DNA of 64,000 nt from an uncultured Saprospiraceae bacterium (GTDB lineage Bacteria > Bacteroidota > Bacteroidia > Chitinophagales > Saprospiraceae), in the NCBI GenBank assembly GCA_937928575.1, contig CALFWW010000046.1, positions 1 through 64,000 on the forward strand, written 5' to 3'. Each line of letters opens with the position of its first letter. The stretch's first letter is position 1. Shown here piece by piece: positions 27,748-36,110 of the stretch. The notes under the pieces are model-generated. The model saw only the letters and a list, made by a program, of their open reading frames with translations, did no database searches and was not told the DNA's origin. The translations under genes and the position numbers were made by a program.

Positions 27748-29409
27748 ATGAGAATTTATATTTCAATTTATTTTGCCCTTCTTTTATTTGGTTGTTGTCT
27801 TGATTTACATGCACAACAAGTAAATATCAGATTGCAATTCAACGAAACAAGTAATTTGTATGAAGTTCATGCAATTCCTGATTTTGATAATGACATTTAT
27901 TTTGTTGGGGGTGGTTCTCAGATTTCAGTCCTACTACCACAAGATTTAGCAGATGTGGCTTTGCAAATCAACTCAGTAAATGGAGGTGTCTGGACAGACA
28001 ACTCTAAAGTATTTGCTCCAGTTGATAATCATATCTACGACTTTCACGGAATTGCTACGAATGGTGGTATGGTTAATTTTGAAATTGCAAATCCACTTTT
28101 ATTATTTACTTTTGAATTACCTGAGGGAATTTGTAGAAGCGATGTTAGATTGTATGAAAATATTTCTGATATTAATGACAAAGCGGCAGGGATGAACAAT
28201 TCCGATTTCAAAAACTTCTTCGCCAATGTCTTCGAGCCTTTCAAAAATAATTATGCAATCAATGAGCATGTGTTAAATACTGCATGTGCGGCTGCGCCTG
28301 TTATAAATTCTGCAGCATTGGAAGTACAACAAGATAAAACGGGTAATATTTGTTTGCCAATAGAAGATCTAAATGAAGGAGATTCTTTTACGGTGACAAT
28401 TTGCGAAGATGTGAGTTCGTCTTTGAATGGTACATCAGTAGCATCTGTTACTGGAAATACGATGTGTTTAGAATATATTCCAAATGCTGGATATATTGGA
28501 CCGGATCAAGTTTGTGTAGAAGTATGTGATCAAACAGGACTTTGTAACAATGCTTTTGTTGCGATTAATGTAGTTCCAGAAATTATTTATTCGACACTTT
28601 CTGCAACATCAGGAACTTGTGAGACCAATTTGAATTGGACCATCCTACAACCTGCTGAATTTGCTTCATTTGAATTGGAACGAAGTCTGGATGGTGTGAA
28701 TTTTACCTCAATCGGTGCATTCGAATCTGTTAATCAAACCAATGATTTGCAATTTACCTATACGGATGAGCAGGTGATGGAAGATTATTTTTATCGATTA
28801 AAGTTAGTTTTCAACAATGAAGAAGCGCAATATTCAGCCATTGTATTTACGACTGCAGATTGTGAAGATCCTACTTTTTACGCGACTATTGAAGCGGAAG
28901 CAAATTTTTGTGAAAACAGAATTCAATGGAATATCTTGTCTCCAAGTGAAGTTACTGGATATGAATTGGAGCGTAGCTCAGATGGGATTGCTTTCGAATT
29001 ATTGAAAGCTTTCCAATCTTCAGATATCAATTCCTACATAGATAGTGAAACCAAAGGGGATCATTATTATCGATTGAAATTAAATACCAACGATGGCACA
29101 TCTATTTATACCAACAACGTGTTTGTAAATACGAATTGTGAAATCAAAGCAGGTGATTTTGTCCTATATCCAAATCCTGCGAGTCAACATACTTCAGTTG
29201 TCACCATCAAGTTTTTCTCAGAATCTGAAAAGTTAAACTTGATTTTGACAGATGCATTAGGTAGAGTAGTGAGACGATTAAATGTGGAAACGAATTTTGG
29301 TGTCAATACGATCAAATTAGATATTTCTAAATTGGCTCCAGCAACTTACTTCGTAACACTTGAAGGAAAAGAAGTAATGACTAAGTCATTTGTTAAGTTT
29401 TTAGAATAA
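27748..29409 (+). CDS. Secreted protein with shared N-module and type A T9SS sorting domain
   Basis: About 553 residues. The ATG at 27748 is preferred over the TTG six bases before it. Signal peptide MRIYISIYFALLLFGCCLDL, cut near HAQQ. The shared module follows (~24-180; GGGSQISVLLP, YDFHGIATNGGM). Then come one Cys-bearing cadherin-like domain (~185-280), two FN3-like domains that begin alike (LNWTILQPAEFASFELERSL and IQWNILSPSEVTGYELERSS), and a C-terminal type A sorting domain (~475-553) with FVLYPNPASQ and the ending KSFVKFLE. Family knowledge: type A domains are cleaved by PorU and the cargo is attached to the surface through A-LPS or released. It combines the island's N-module with a canonical tail, supporting T9SS export for the family. 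Confidence 0.9.
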   Translation: MRIYISIYFALLLFGCCLDLHAQQVNIRLQFNETSNLYEVHAIPDFDNDIYFVGGGSQISVLLPQDLADVALQINSVNGGVWTDNSKVFAPVDNHIYDFHGIATNGGMVNFEIANPLLLFTFELPEGICRSDVRLYENISDINDKAAGMNNSDFKNFFANVFEPFKNNYAINEHVLNTACAAAPVINSAALEVQQDKTGNICLPIEDLNEGDSFTVTICEDVSSSLNGTSVASVTGNTMCLEYIPNAGYIGPDQVCVEVCDQTGLCNNAFVAINVVPEIIYSTLSATSGTCETNLNWTILQPAEFASFELERSLDGVNFTSIGAFESVNQTNDLQFTYTDEQVMEDYFYRLKLVFNNEEAQYSAIVFTTADCEDPTFYATIEAEANFCENRIQWNILSPSEVTGYELERSSDGIAFELLKAFQSSDINSYIDSETKGDHYYRLKLNTNDGTSIYTNNVFVNTNCEIKAGDFVLYPNPASQHTSVVTIKFFSESEKLNLILTDALGRVVRRLNVETNFGVNTIKLDISKLAPATYFVTLEGKEVMTKSFVKFLE

Positions 29410-29427
29410 TTAGTATTAGGTGAATAT

Positions 29428-29463
29428 AAAGCTCCAGTGATTAACGTTGCTGGAGCTTTTTTT
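29428..29463 (+). terminator. Rho-independent terminator at the end of the surface-protein island
   Basis: A 10-bp stem AAAGCTCCAG with its complement CTGGAGCTTT around a 12-base loop, ending in a run of T. It lies 19 bases after the stop of the type A cargo gene. Confidence 0.9.
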
Positions 29464-29610
29464 ATACATGTAATTTCCAACAACTGCTTTCTACCTTTTC
29501 GCCCAACAATAAGTTTTCATCCAAATCTTGAAAATGATTATCTTAGTTTTTTGTCAAGTATAGAATATAATTTGTTGTAGCAAAATTGCATTTTGCTACA
29601 ACTCAAGTCC

Positions 29611-30564
29611 TCAAACATCTTCAACAAGACCTTGTCGATCTCGATTTACCAACAGCTTAGTTACGTCTGGCCTGGAATAATGTCCAACCGGATCAAAATT
29701 CTGACGTTCTTCTAAAACCCGATTAAAATCTAAGGTTTCAACAAACAAACCTTCTTCACCAACTTGTGGTTTCAAAACCCATTTCCCATCCGGACCGGAG
29801 ATACATGAACCACCATTCGCCATTTCATCCGGTGCATTTTTGTGAAGCAAATCAAAATGTGGAGTCGTTGTTGGAATATCTTTTTTATACATCATCCCAC
29901 TCACTGAAATCACAAAGGATCGGCCTTCTAAAGCAACAAAACGAGTAATGTCAATCGTGTTTCGTTCACTTCCTGGCCAAACAGCGATGTGTAAATTTTC
30001 ACCCATACCATACAAGGCAGTTCGTGACAGCGGCATCCAGTTTTCCCAACAATTTAAACCACCTACTGTAAATGGTTTTAAAGAATGGGTCCGCAATCCA
30101 TTCCCATCTCCAGGTGACCATACCAATCGCTCATCATAAGTAGGTTGCAATTTGCGATGCGTTGATTTGATTTTTCCTTTTTTGTTGATGTAAACCAAAG
30201 TAGCATAAACACTGTGCCCGCCACGATTCACTGCTCGTTCAATCGTACCTAAGTAAATGGCAATTTTGTGTATTTTGGCTAGTTCACAAATAGAATCTAA
30301 GTCTCCTTTTTCTATTTCTACTGAATTTCTAACATAATGTGCATACATCTCTTTTTGCATTGGATTATCCCATGCAGCGCCATTGGTAAAAGCAATCCAA
30401 AATGGATAACCGGGTAGGAGACCTTCTCCAAATACAACCAAATCACAACCTTGTGTACCCGCATCAGTAACGTAGGTTTCTATTTTTTCAATCGTTTTTT
30501 GCTTATCCAACCAGACAGGGGACATTTGTGCCAACCCAACTTTCAAAGTGTTTTTCTCAGACAT
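29611..30564 (-). CDS. Carbon-nitrogen hydrolase (nitrilase superfamily)
   Basis: A 317-residue cytosolic enzyme with the full nitrilase catalytic set: Glu47 in VVFGEGLLPGYPFW, Lys138 in HRKLQPTYDERLVW and Cys172 in GGLNCWENWMPL, with the extra conserved Glu at 145. The GYPFW and CWENWMPL motifs fit the branch with true nitrilases (nitrile to acid plus ammonia) rather than omega-amidases, but the substrate cannot be fixed from sequence. The length is a little under that of typical plant and bacterial nitrilases (about 330-350). No neighbour suggests a pathway. The upstream leader repeats part of its own start context (ATTAcGTCTGAG, then ATTATGTCTGAG); the second, with the ATG, is used. Confidence 0.9.
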   Translation of the reverse strand: MSEKNTLKVGLAQMSPVWLDKQKTIEKIETYVTDAGTQGCDLVVFGEGLLPGYPFWIAFTNGAAWDNPMQKEMYAHYVRNSVEIEKGDLDSICELAKIHKIAIYLGTIERAVNRGGHSVYATLVYINKKGKIKSTHRKLQPTYDERLVWSPGDGNGLRTHSLKPFTVGGLNCWENWMPLSRTALYGMGENLHIAVWPGSERNTIDITRFVALEGRSFVISVSGMMYKKDIPTTTPHFDLLHKNAPDEMANGGSCISGPDGKWVLKPQVGEEGLFVETLDFNRVLEERQNFDPVGHYSRPDVTKLLVNRDRQGLVEDV

Positions 30565-30693
30565 AATTAATATAAATTTATTTTACTCAGACGTAATTAT
30601 CTTCTTATTGTAATTGTATAGTTAATTCTTAAAATGGCTTTACTAAGTTTTTTGAAATCATCTATTTTTGTAGTCACTAGATTAAAATACAAA

Positions 30694-30984
30694 TTATCGT
30701 TCTCTTGGATCTATGTTTTTGTTTTTTTTCAATCTTTCCTTGAATGCCATCAAGTCGACTGGTCGATGAAGTGGCTCTTTTTTCATCGGATATTTTACCA
30801 ATCCTGCTTTGGGTCGAGTCGGTCTTTTGGTGAAACCGCCTCCACAATTCGGACAAACATTATGTAATTTGTTATTGACACAAGCTTCACAAAAAGTACA
30901 TTCGTAAGTACAAATCATGGCTTCATCACTTTCATTAGGAAGCGCTTTGTTGCAATTTTCACAAACAGGACGGAGTTCTAGCAT
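30694..30984 (-). CDS. DUF1272 domain zinc-ribbon-like protein
   Basis: A 96-residue protein with the DUF1272 pattern. It opens LELRPVCENCNKALP, followed by the Cys pairs CTYECTFCEAC and VCPNCGGGF. Eight Cys in CxxC-type pairs should bind two zinc ions. The C-terminal third is basic and less conserved (KRPTRPK and MKKEPLHRP). Family members are small, cytosolic and of unknown function. It is monocistronic, 130 bases from the nitrilase gene. The 169 bases upstream hold a TACTTTG resembling, but not matching, a -7 element. Confidence 0.88.
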   Translation of the reverse strand: MLELRPVCENCNKALPNESDEAMICTYECTFCEACVNNKLHNVCPNCGGGFTKRPTRPKAGLVKYPMKKEPLHRPVDLMAFKERLKKNKNIDPRER

Positions 30985-31153
30985 AAGAATGTTTTAAGTT
31001 GCAATTGAAGATGGGACAGGTGCTCTAGTTTTTAAAAATAATGGTTTTTTCTGTACTTGACATAAAGTGTTGTTTTACGCTCTCAAAGTACGAAGTTTTT
31101 AGACAGCTGAAAATTTAATCGCAAAAATTAATTTTAGCACTCCCATTTACAAG

Positions 31154-31906
31154 TTAAGTGTTATCAGCATAAATATCTTTCAACGCATCCCTTTCAATCT
31201 GAATAACCGTTTTTATAATGTTGCGTTGATCTTTAGATGGTAATTGATCAAAGAGCGCATCCCCTTTTGTGATGATTTCTTTCCCAATTTCTAAACCATT
31301 AATCTCAGCCGTTGAATAAACAGCAGGGCGCTTTTTCATTTTATCAATTAAATGTATGACAATCTCTTTTGTTTTTTGGACCAATTGCCGATCATGCAAA
31401 TTTTCAAAAAGATTTTCGCTGTTTTTAATAAACTCATCCAGTTCCGATGGTGTAAATGCTTGAAACATTTGATTGATGTGGTCAGAAGAATAGGGAGGTT
31501 CCAAATTCAATTCAATCGCCTTATCCACCAATCGATTTTCAAATTTGGTGGCAGTTCTGAAAGACCGCAATGCAGCCAATCCAGCCTTCAAAATTTTCGG
31601 TAAATGTCGACCGTACTTAAAAATTAAGGATGCAGAATCCATTAAAATACGAAGCAATTTTTCTGGATTCTTAATGTAACCATCCAATGCATCAAATGCT
31701 TGATTTAGCTCTTGCCGAGTATTGGGATGCGGATAGATATGCTCTAAAAAGAATTCCCTAAACAAGTCCACTCTTTTTTTGTCAAATGAGGGAGGGATAT
31801 CGTATTTTGCATTTATGTTGTTATATTGATATCGATCTTCGATCATTTTTCGATAACCGACAATAAACCCATTCAATATTTCTTTTCTCTCCATAATGTA
31901 CTTCAT
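31154..31906 (-). CDS. Hypothetical helical protein
   Basis: About 250 residues, predicted almost wholly alpha-helical, charged, with no signal peptide. The start is uncertain: the frame extends to 31939, and the Met at 31906 (MKYIMERKEILNGF) or 31894 looks more natural than the hydrophobic MELYFLKAF. Features include a Pro/His-rich turn (FLEHIYPHPNTRQEL), a less charged helix pair in the middle (LIFKYGRHLPKILKAGLAAL), and a C-terminal helix ending IQIERDALKDIYA. No family was recognised. Genes of different function flank it on the same strand with gaps over 120 bases, so an operon is unlikely. Confidence 0.6.
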   Translation of the reverse strand: MKYIMERKEILNGFIVGYRKMIEDRYQYNNINAKYDIPPSFDKKRVDLFREFFLEHIYPHPNTRQELNQAFDALDGYIKNPEKLLRILMDSASLIFKYGRHLPKILKAGLAALRSFRTATKFENRLVDKAIELNLEPPYSSDHINQMFQAFTPSELDEFIKNSENLFENLHDRQLVQKTKEIVIHLIDKMKKRPAVYSTAEINGLEIGKEIITKGDALFDQLPSKDQRNIIKTVIQIERDALKDIYADNT

Positions 31907-31956
31907 GCTTGTAAAAGCTTTCAAAAAATAAAGTTCCAAAATACGTCCTAAGATTC

Positions 31957-32016
31957 ACGTACTCATCTACGATATCAGTGCAAACCCAATTACGTGCTCA
32001 TCTACGGAATCTGTGC
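31957..32016. repeat. Imperfect direct repeat of 25 bp
   Basis: Two copies (31957-31981 and 31992-32016) both read ACGT(A/G)CTCATCTACG, then A/T-rich bases, then TGTGC or AGTGC, separated by 10 bases. They lie between the DUF2185 gene and the helical-protein gene, both on the minus strand, so they are in the upstream region of the latter. They could be an operator or a fragment of a dispersed repeat. Confidence 0.5.
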
Positions 32017-32062
32017 TTTCTGTGTGAGAATTTTCACGACATCAATTTCACGTTATTGTTGG

Positions 32063-32389
32063 TTAGATCAATTTAAAAATATCCGTACCAGGTCGTCTTT
32101 TAAATTCTGACCCAATTGGAAAATCTAAAAATGCAATTATTGCAGGATCATAATTTGCAATTGTATTCAAATCATAAATCGCCGTGTTACTCGATTCATT
32201 AATATATTCTTGAGTTTCAGTTCCAGACATAATTCTCCATCCACTGTCATTCTCGAAACGAGGATTTTCGCGATAAAAAAATCCAACTTTCATTCCTTCC
32301 ACTGTAATTTTATCCGTTGCTGTACAAGTAGTGGTCGCCTCAATTAAGGGAGTTATTTCCGATGCTGCTAGCTTGAATTTTTTAGACAT
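32063..32389 (-). CDS. DUF2185 domain protein (Imm33-like)
   Basis: A 108-residue protein matching the DUF2185/immunity-protein-33 pattern: GWRIMSGTETQEYINESSN, then YDLNTIANYDPAIIAFLDFP and a GSEF(K)RRPG ending. Family knowledge: DUF2185 proteins are often found as immunity proteins beside polymorphic toxins and also as stand-alone genes. There is no toxin gene next to it here, so an immunity role is not supported locally. No signal peptide; probably cytosolic. It lies divergent from the deoxynucleoside operon, with 119 bases between starts. Confidence 0.8.
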   Translation of the reverse strand: MSKKFKLAASEITPLIEATTTCTATDKITVEGMKVGFFYRENPRFENDSGWRIMSGTETQEYINESSNTAIYDLNTIANYDPAIIAFLDFPIGSEFKRRPGTDIFKLI

Positions 32390-32508
32390 AAATTAAAAGT
32401 ACTAAATATTTGAAATTTCCAGCATTTATATGAGAATATGAGGGTATTGTGATTTTTTAAATCCAAATTAACTCAGTATCTTTAGCGGCTGTTTTATAAC
32501 AAAGGAAT

Positions 32509-33684
32509 ATGCAAAAAATCAACAGAGTCATTTTAATGGTATTGGATAGTGTCGGTATTGGTGAATTGCCAGACGCCGATTTATATAATGATGTTGGTAG
32601 CAATACGCTTGGAAATATTGCCAAATTACACCCTGGATTTGAGATTCCTAATCTTGTTAGAATGGGTTTAGGAAATATCGATCCTAATAATGTCATCACA
32701 GGTACCACGATTCCGACAGCTGCGTATGGAAAAGCAAACGAACAATCTGCAGGCAAAGATACAACAACTGGGCACTGGGAAATTTGTGGCCTGATTCTGA
32801 AAAAACCATTTGCTACCTTTCCCGATGGATTTCCCAAGGAATTTATGGAAAAATTTGAAGCAAAAATTGGACACCAAACCATTGGTAATAAATCTGCTTC
32901 CGGTACTACGATCATCAATGAGCTTGGAGAAGAACATCTGAATTCTAAACGACCAATTGTCTATACTTCTGCGGATAGTGTTTTTCAGGTGGCCATGCAC
33001 GAAGAGGTATTTCCAATTGAACAACAATATAAGATTTGTAATATTGCAAGAGAAATGTTACAAGGCGATATGGAAGTGGGTAGAGTCATCGCTCGTCCAT
33101 TTGTGGGTGAACCCGCTAATTTCACCAGAACAAGTAGAAGAAAAGATTTTTCAGTAAGTCCACCAGACAATATTTTAGATGCTATTTCAAATAGTGGACA
33201 AACTGTTTATGCTATTGGAAAAATCGTAGACATCTTTAATAACAAAGGAATTACAAAATACGTAAAAACAGCCAATAATCAAGAAGGAATAACGCAAACA
33301 ATAGAAGCGATCCAATCTGATACGGATGGATTGATTTTTACAAATTTAGTAGATTTCGATATGCTCTTTGGTCATCGAAGAGATATCCCAGGTTATGCAA
33401 ATGCATTGATGGAATTTGATGCAAGGTTGCCGGAAATTACTAGTGCATTGAAAGAAAATGATCTATTAATAATCACAGCTGATCACGGCAATGACCCATC
33501 TGCACCAGGAACCGACCATACCAGAGAATATATTCCGATTTTAAATTGTGGTGCACACGTAAAAAAAGGAGCAAATATCGGAACCCGAAATTCGTTCGCC
33601 GATATTGCCGCAACTATTGCTGAAGCCTTAAATGTGGAACTGGATACAGCTGGAAAAAGTTATTTGAAAGAAATCATTGCCTAA
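32509..33684 (+). CDS. deoB: Phosphopentomutase
   Basis: A 391-residue enzyme of the alkaline-phosphatase-like metalloenzymes that interconverts (deoxy)ribose 1-phosphate and 5-phosphate. The metal-binding Asp13 sits in LMVLDSVGIGELPDA. The phosphorylated Thr85 is in the signature SAGKDTTTGHWEI (80-92). The second metal cluster appears as FDMLFGHRRD and ITADHGNDPSAPGTDHTRE. Length is normal for DeoB. It is first in an operon with pyrimidine and purine nucleoside phosphorylases and DeoC. It supplies deoxyribose 5-phosphate to DeoC. A TATCTTTA at 32477-32484, one mismatch from TAnnTTTG, could be the operon's -7 element, but no good -33 box is seen. Confidence 0.96.
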   Translation: MQKINRVILMVLDSVGIGELPDADLYNDVGSNTLGNIAKLHPGFEIPNLVRMGLGNIDPNNVITGTTIPTAAYGKANEQSAGKDTTTGHWEICGLILKKPFATFPDGFPKEFMEKFEAKIGHQTIGNKSASGTTIINELGEEHLNSKRPIVYTSADSVFQVAMHEEVFPIEQQYKICNIAREMLQGDMEVGRVIARPFVGEPANFTRTSRRKDFSVSPPDNILDAISNSGQTVYAIGKIVDIFNNKGITKYVKTANNQEGITQTIEAIQSDTDGLIFTNLVDFDMLFGHRRDIPGYANALMEFDARLPEITSALKENDLLIITADHGNDPSAPGTDHTREYIPILNCGAHVKKGANIGTRNSFADIAATIAEALNVELDTAGKSYLKEIIA

Positions 33685-33707
33685 CCGGCTCTTAACTCGA
33701 TATTGTT

Positions 33708-35006
33708 ATGGTGGAATTAATCGCAAAAAAAAGAGACGGCAAAGAATTGACCAAACCGGAATTGAAACACATCGTGGATGGATTCGTTGCTGGAAAAATT
33801 CCTGATTATCAAATGTCCGCATTCTTAATGGCATTGTATTTCAATGGGATGAAACCAAAGGAAACTGCTACCTTTACAGAGCTAATGATGCGCTCAGGTG
33901 ATGTCATCGATTTATCTTCTATCAAAGGAATAAAGGTGGACAAACATAGTACCGGTGGTGTTGGAGATAAAACGACATTGATATTAGCACCTTTAGTAGC
34001 AGCAGCGGGCGTGCCTGTTGCAAAAATGACAGGAAGAGGTTTGGGGCATACGGGTGGTACCATTGATAAATTGGAAGCCATAAAAGGAATGAGTGTGGAA
34101 ATGAGCAAAAAGAAGTTCATTGCTCGTTTGAAAAAAATAGGGATTGCAGTTTGTGGTCAAAATGAAAAGTTGGTTCCTGCTGATAAACAAATTTATGCCT
34201 TAAGAGATGTGACTGGAACTGTAAAAGAAAATTCCTTGATCGCATCTAGTATAATGAGTAAAAAACTCGCTTGCGGTGCAGATGCAATTGTGATTGATAT
34301 CAAAGTTGGAGATGGTGCTTTTATGAAAAATTTGAAAGAAGCCACTCAATTGGGTAGAGAAATGCAGGCAATCGGAAAACAGATGGGCCGAAAAGTAATT
34401 GGTGTCTGCACGTCGATGGATCAACCACTTGGAAGATCAGTTGGGAATGCCATTGAAGTCAAAGAAGCAATAGAAACATTGAAAGGAAATGGACCTGCTG
34501 ATTTGACTGCACTTTGTTATCAATTAGGTGCACAAATGTTGTTGCTGTCTTATAAGACCAAAACTATTGACAAAGCAAAAGCAATTTTAAAAGACTTAAT
34601 TGATTCGGGAAAAGCTTTCGAAAAGTTTAAACAATTAGTCAAAGAGCAAGGTGGTGATGTGAATTTTGTTGAAAATCCTGACAAGTTACCTATTTCAAAA
34701 CATAGCGTAGACGTATTAAGTCCAAAAAGTGGATATGTGACCGACTTGAAAGCTTTTGGAGTCGGATTAACTTCAGTGAAATTAGGTGCCGGCCGCGAAA
34801 CAAAAGCAAGTGTCATAGATCCAGGAGCAGGCATTTATTTGCACAAGAAAATTGGAGAGCAAGTAAAAAAAGGAGAGCCTTTGGCAACAATGTATACCCA
34901 AAATAAAAAAGCAATTAAAAAAGCAAAAGAATTGTTGCTGAACGCTTACACGATAAAGTCGACTAAACCAAGAAAGAAAAAACTAATTTTAAAAATAATA
35001 GACTAA
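33708..35006 (+). CDS. deoA: Thymidine/pyrimidine-nucleoside phosphorylase
   Basis: A 432-residue member of nucleoside phosphorylase family II. The phosphate-binding motif KHSTGGVGDKT lies at 79-89 and the family signature TGRGLGHTGGTIDKLE at 108-123. The C-terminal domain (ASVIDPGAGIYLHKKIGEQV and following) has the usual alpha/beta fold. It splits thymidine, deoxyuridine or uridine with phosphate into base and (deoxy)ribose 1-phosphate. Sequence alone does not separate DeoA from the broader Pdp type, so the symbol is tentative. The gene follows deoB by 23 bases. The last 15 residues are Lys-rich (STKPRKKKLILKIID). Confidence 0.92.
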   Translation: MVELIAKKRDGKELTKPELKHIVDGFVAGKIPDYQMSAFLMALYFNGMKPKETATFTELMMRSGDVIDLSSIKGIKVDKHSTGGVGDKTTLILAPLVAAAGVPVAKMTGRGLGHTGGTIDKLEAIKGMSVEMSKKKFIARLKKIGIAVCGQNEKLVPADKQIYALRDVTGTVKENSLIASSIMSKKLACGADAIVIDIKVGDGAFMKNLKEATQLGREMQAIGKQMGRKVIGVCTSMDQPLGRSVGNAIEVKEAIETLKGNGPADLTALCYQLGAQMLLLSYKTKTIDKAKAILKDLIDSGKAFEKFKQLVKEQGGDVNFVENPDKLPISKHSVDVLSPKSGYVTDLKAFGVGLTSVKLGAGRETKASVIDPGAGIYLHKKIGEQVKKGEPLATMYTQNKKAIKKAKELLLNAYTIKSTKPRKKKLILKIID

Positions 35007-35045
35007 ATTTCAGGTCTGTAAATCATAAATAAAATTGTCAAAATT

Positions 35046-36071
35046 ATGGCAAAAACAAAAGCAAGCTCTAATGGGATTGCAATAAAGAAAAAGAAGCCCC
35101 AAAGTGCAAGAGAACGCAACGAAGGGATTCCATTTGACCCTAATTTAATTAGTGGGTTAAATATCAATCGAAGTGCGGTAGAAAGGCGTGGAGCTACGCT
35201 GGCCAAACGTCGTTCTGTCAAAAAGAATTATCAAGCGGCTTGGTTGTTAAAAGCAATCGGGTTTATTGATTTGACAACGTTGGCAGGGGATGATACCACT
35301 GGAAATGTCGTACGCTTATGCGCTAAAGCGAAAGCGCCAGTAAGAGAAGATATACTGGAAGCACTGGGAATGGCGGATGCAAATATCACGACCGGTGCCA
35401 TCTGTGTCTATCACAATTTTATCAAAGATGCACGAAAAGCACTAGGTAATTCTGGCGTTCCGATTGCAGCCGTTTCTACAGGTTTTCCAGCAGGTCATAT
35501 CCCCTTGAAGGAAAAGCTAAAACAAATTGAATTATCTGTAAAAGCAGGCGCGGATGAAATTGACATCGTGATCAGTAGATGGATGGTGTTGAATTCGGAT
35601 TGGAAAGCATTGTACAAAGAAGTAAAAGCTTGCCGGGAAGCATGTGGAAAGGCGCGGATGAAAACCATTTTAGCAACTGGTGAAATTCCTACCTTGACCA
35701 AAGTTGCAAAAGCAAGTTGGGTTTGTATGATGGCTGGATCCGATTACATCAAAACAAGTACAGGTAAAGAACCCGTAAACGCCACACTTCCTGTAAGCCT
35801 CGTCATGACAAGATGTATCCGTGAATACTATGAATTGACTGGAATCAAAGTTGGTTTCAAACCAGCAGGAGGAATTCGTACAGCAAAACAAGCCATCTCT
35901 TGGATGATTCTTATAAAAGAAGAATTAGGCAATGAGTGGTTAGATCCTTACTTATTCAGATTTGGCGTTAGTAGCTTGTTAGGTGATATCGAAAGACAAT
36001 TGGAACACCACGTTACAGGACGTTATTCTGCATCATTCAGACATCCTCTGGGAGGCACCACCTCTTACTAA
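35046..36071 (+). CDS. deoC: Deoxyribose-phosphate aldolase
   Basis: A 341-residue class I aldolase cleaving 2-deoxyribose 5-phosphate to glyceraldehyde 3-phosphate and acetaldehyde. The Schiff-base Lys236 lies in SDYIKTSTGKEPVNA. The catalytic Asp region is GADEIDIVIS (168-177). The early LTTLAGDDT replaces the LTSLNxxDT of E. coli. The protein carries an N-terminal extension of about 70 residues, Lys-rich at first (IAIKKKKPQSARERN), that E. coli DeoC (259 residues) lacks. It sits 39 bases after the phosphorylase and 39 bases before the aldehyde dehydrogenase gene, a natural consumer of the acetaldehyde. Confidence 0.95.
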   Translation: MAKTKASSNGIAIKKKKPQSARERNEGIPFDPNLISGLNINRSAVERRGATLAKRRSVKKNYQAAWLLKAIGFIDLTTLAGDDTTGNVVRLCAKAKAPVREDILEALGMADANITTGAICVYHNFIKDARKALGNSGVPIAAVSTGFPAGHIPLKEKLKQIELSVKAGADEIDIVISRWMVLNSDWKALYKEVKACREACGKARMKTILATGEIPTLTKVAKASWVCMMAGSDYIKTSTGKEPVNATLPVSLVMTRCIREYYELTGIKVGFKPAGGIRTAKQAISWMILIKEELGNEWLDPYLFRFGVSSLLGDIERQLEHHVTGRYSASFRHPLGGTTSY

Positions 36072-36110
36072 ACCATCAAAATTCCAACGGAATTATATAA
36101 TAAGAAAACT

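Noticed and set aside
32063-32389. DUF2185 protein as part of a toxin-immunity system
   Set aside because: No toxin, secretion marker or other immunity gene is adjacent; the nearest genes are metabolic or unknown.
32457-33027. Overlapping minus-strand frames opposite deoB
   Set aside because: deoB shows complete metal and phospho-Thr motifs in an operon; the opposite frames show no family features.
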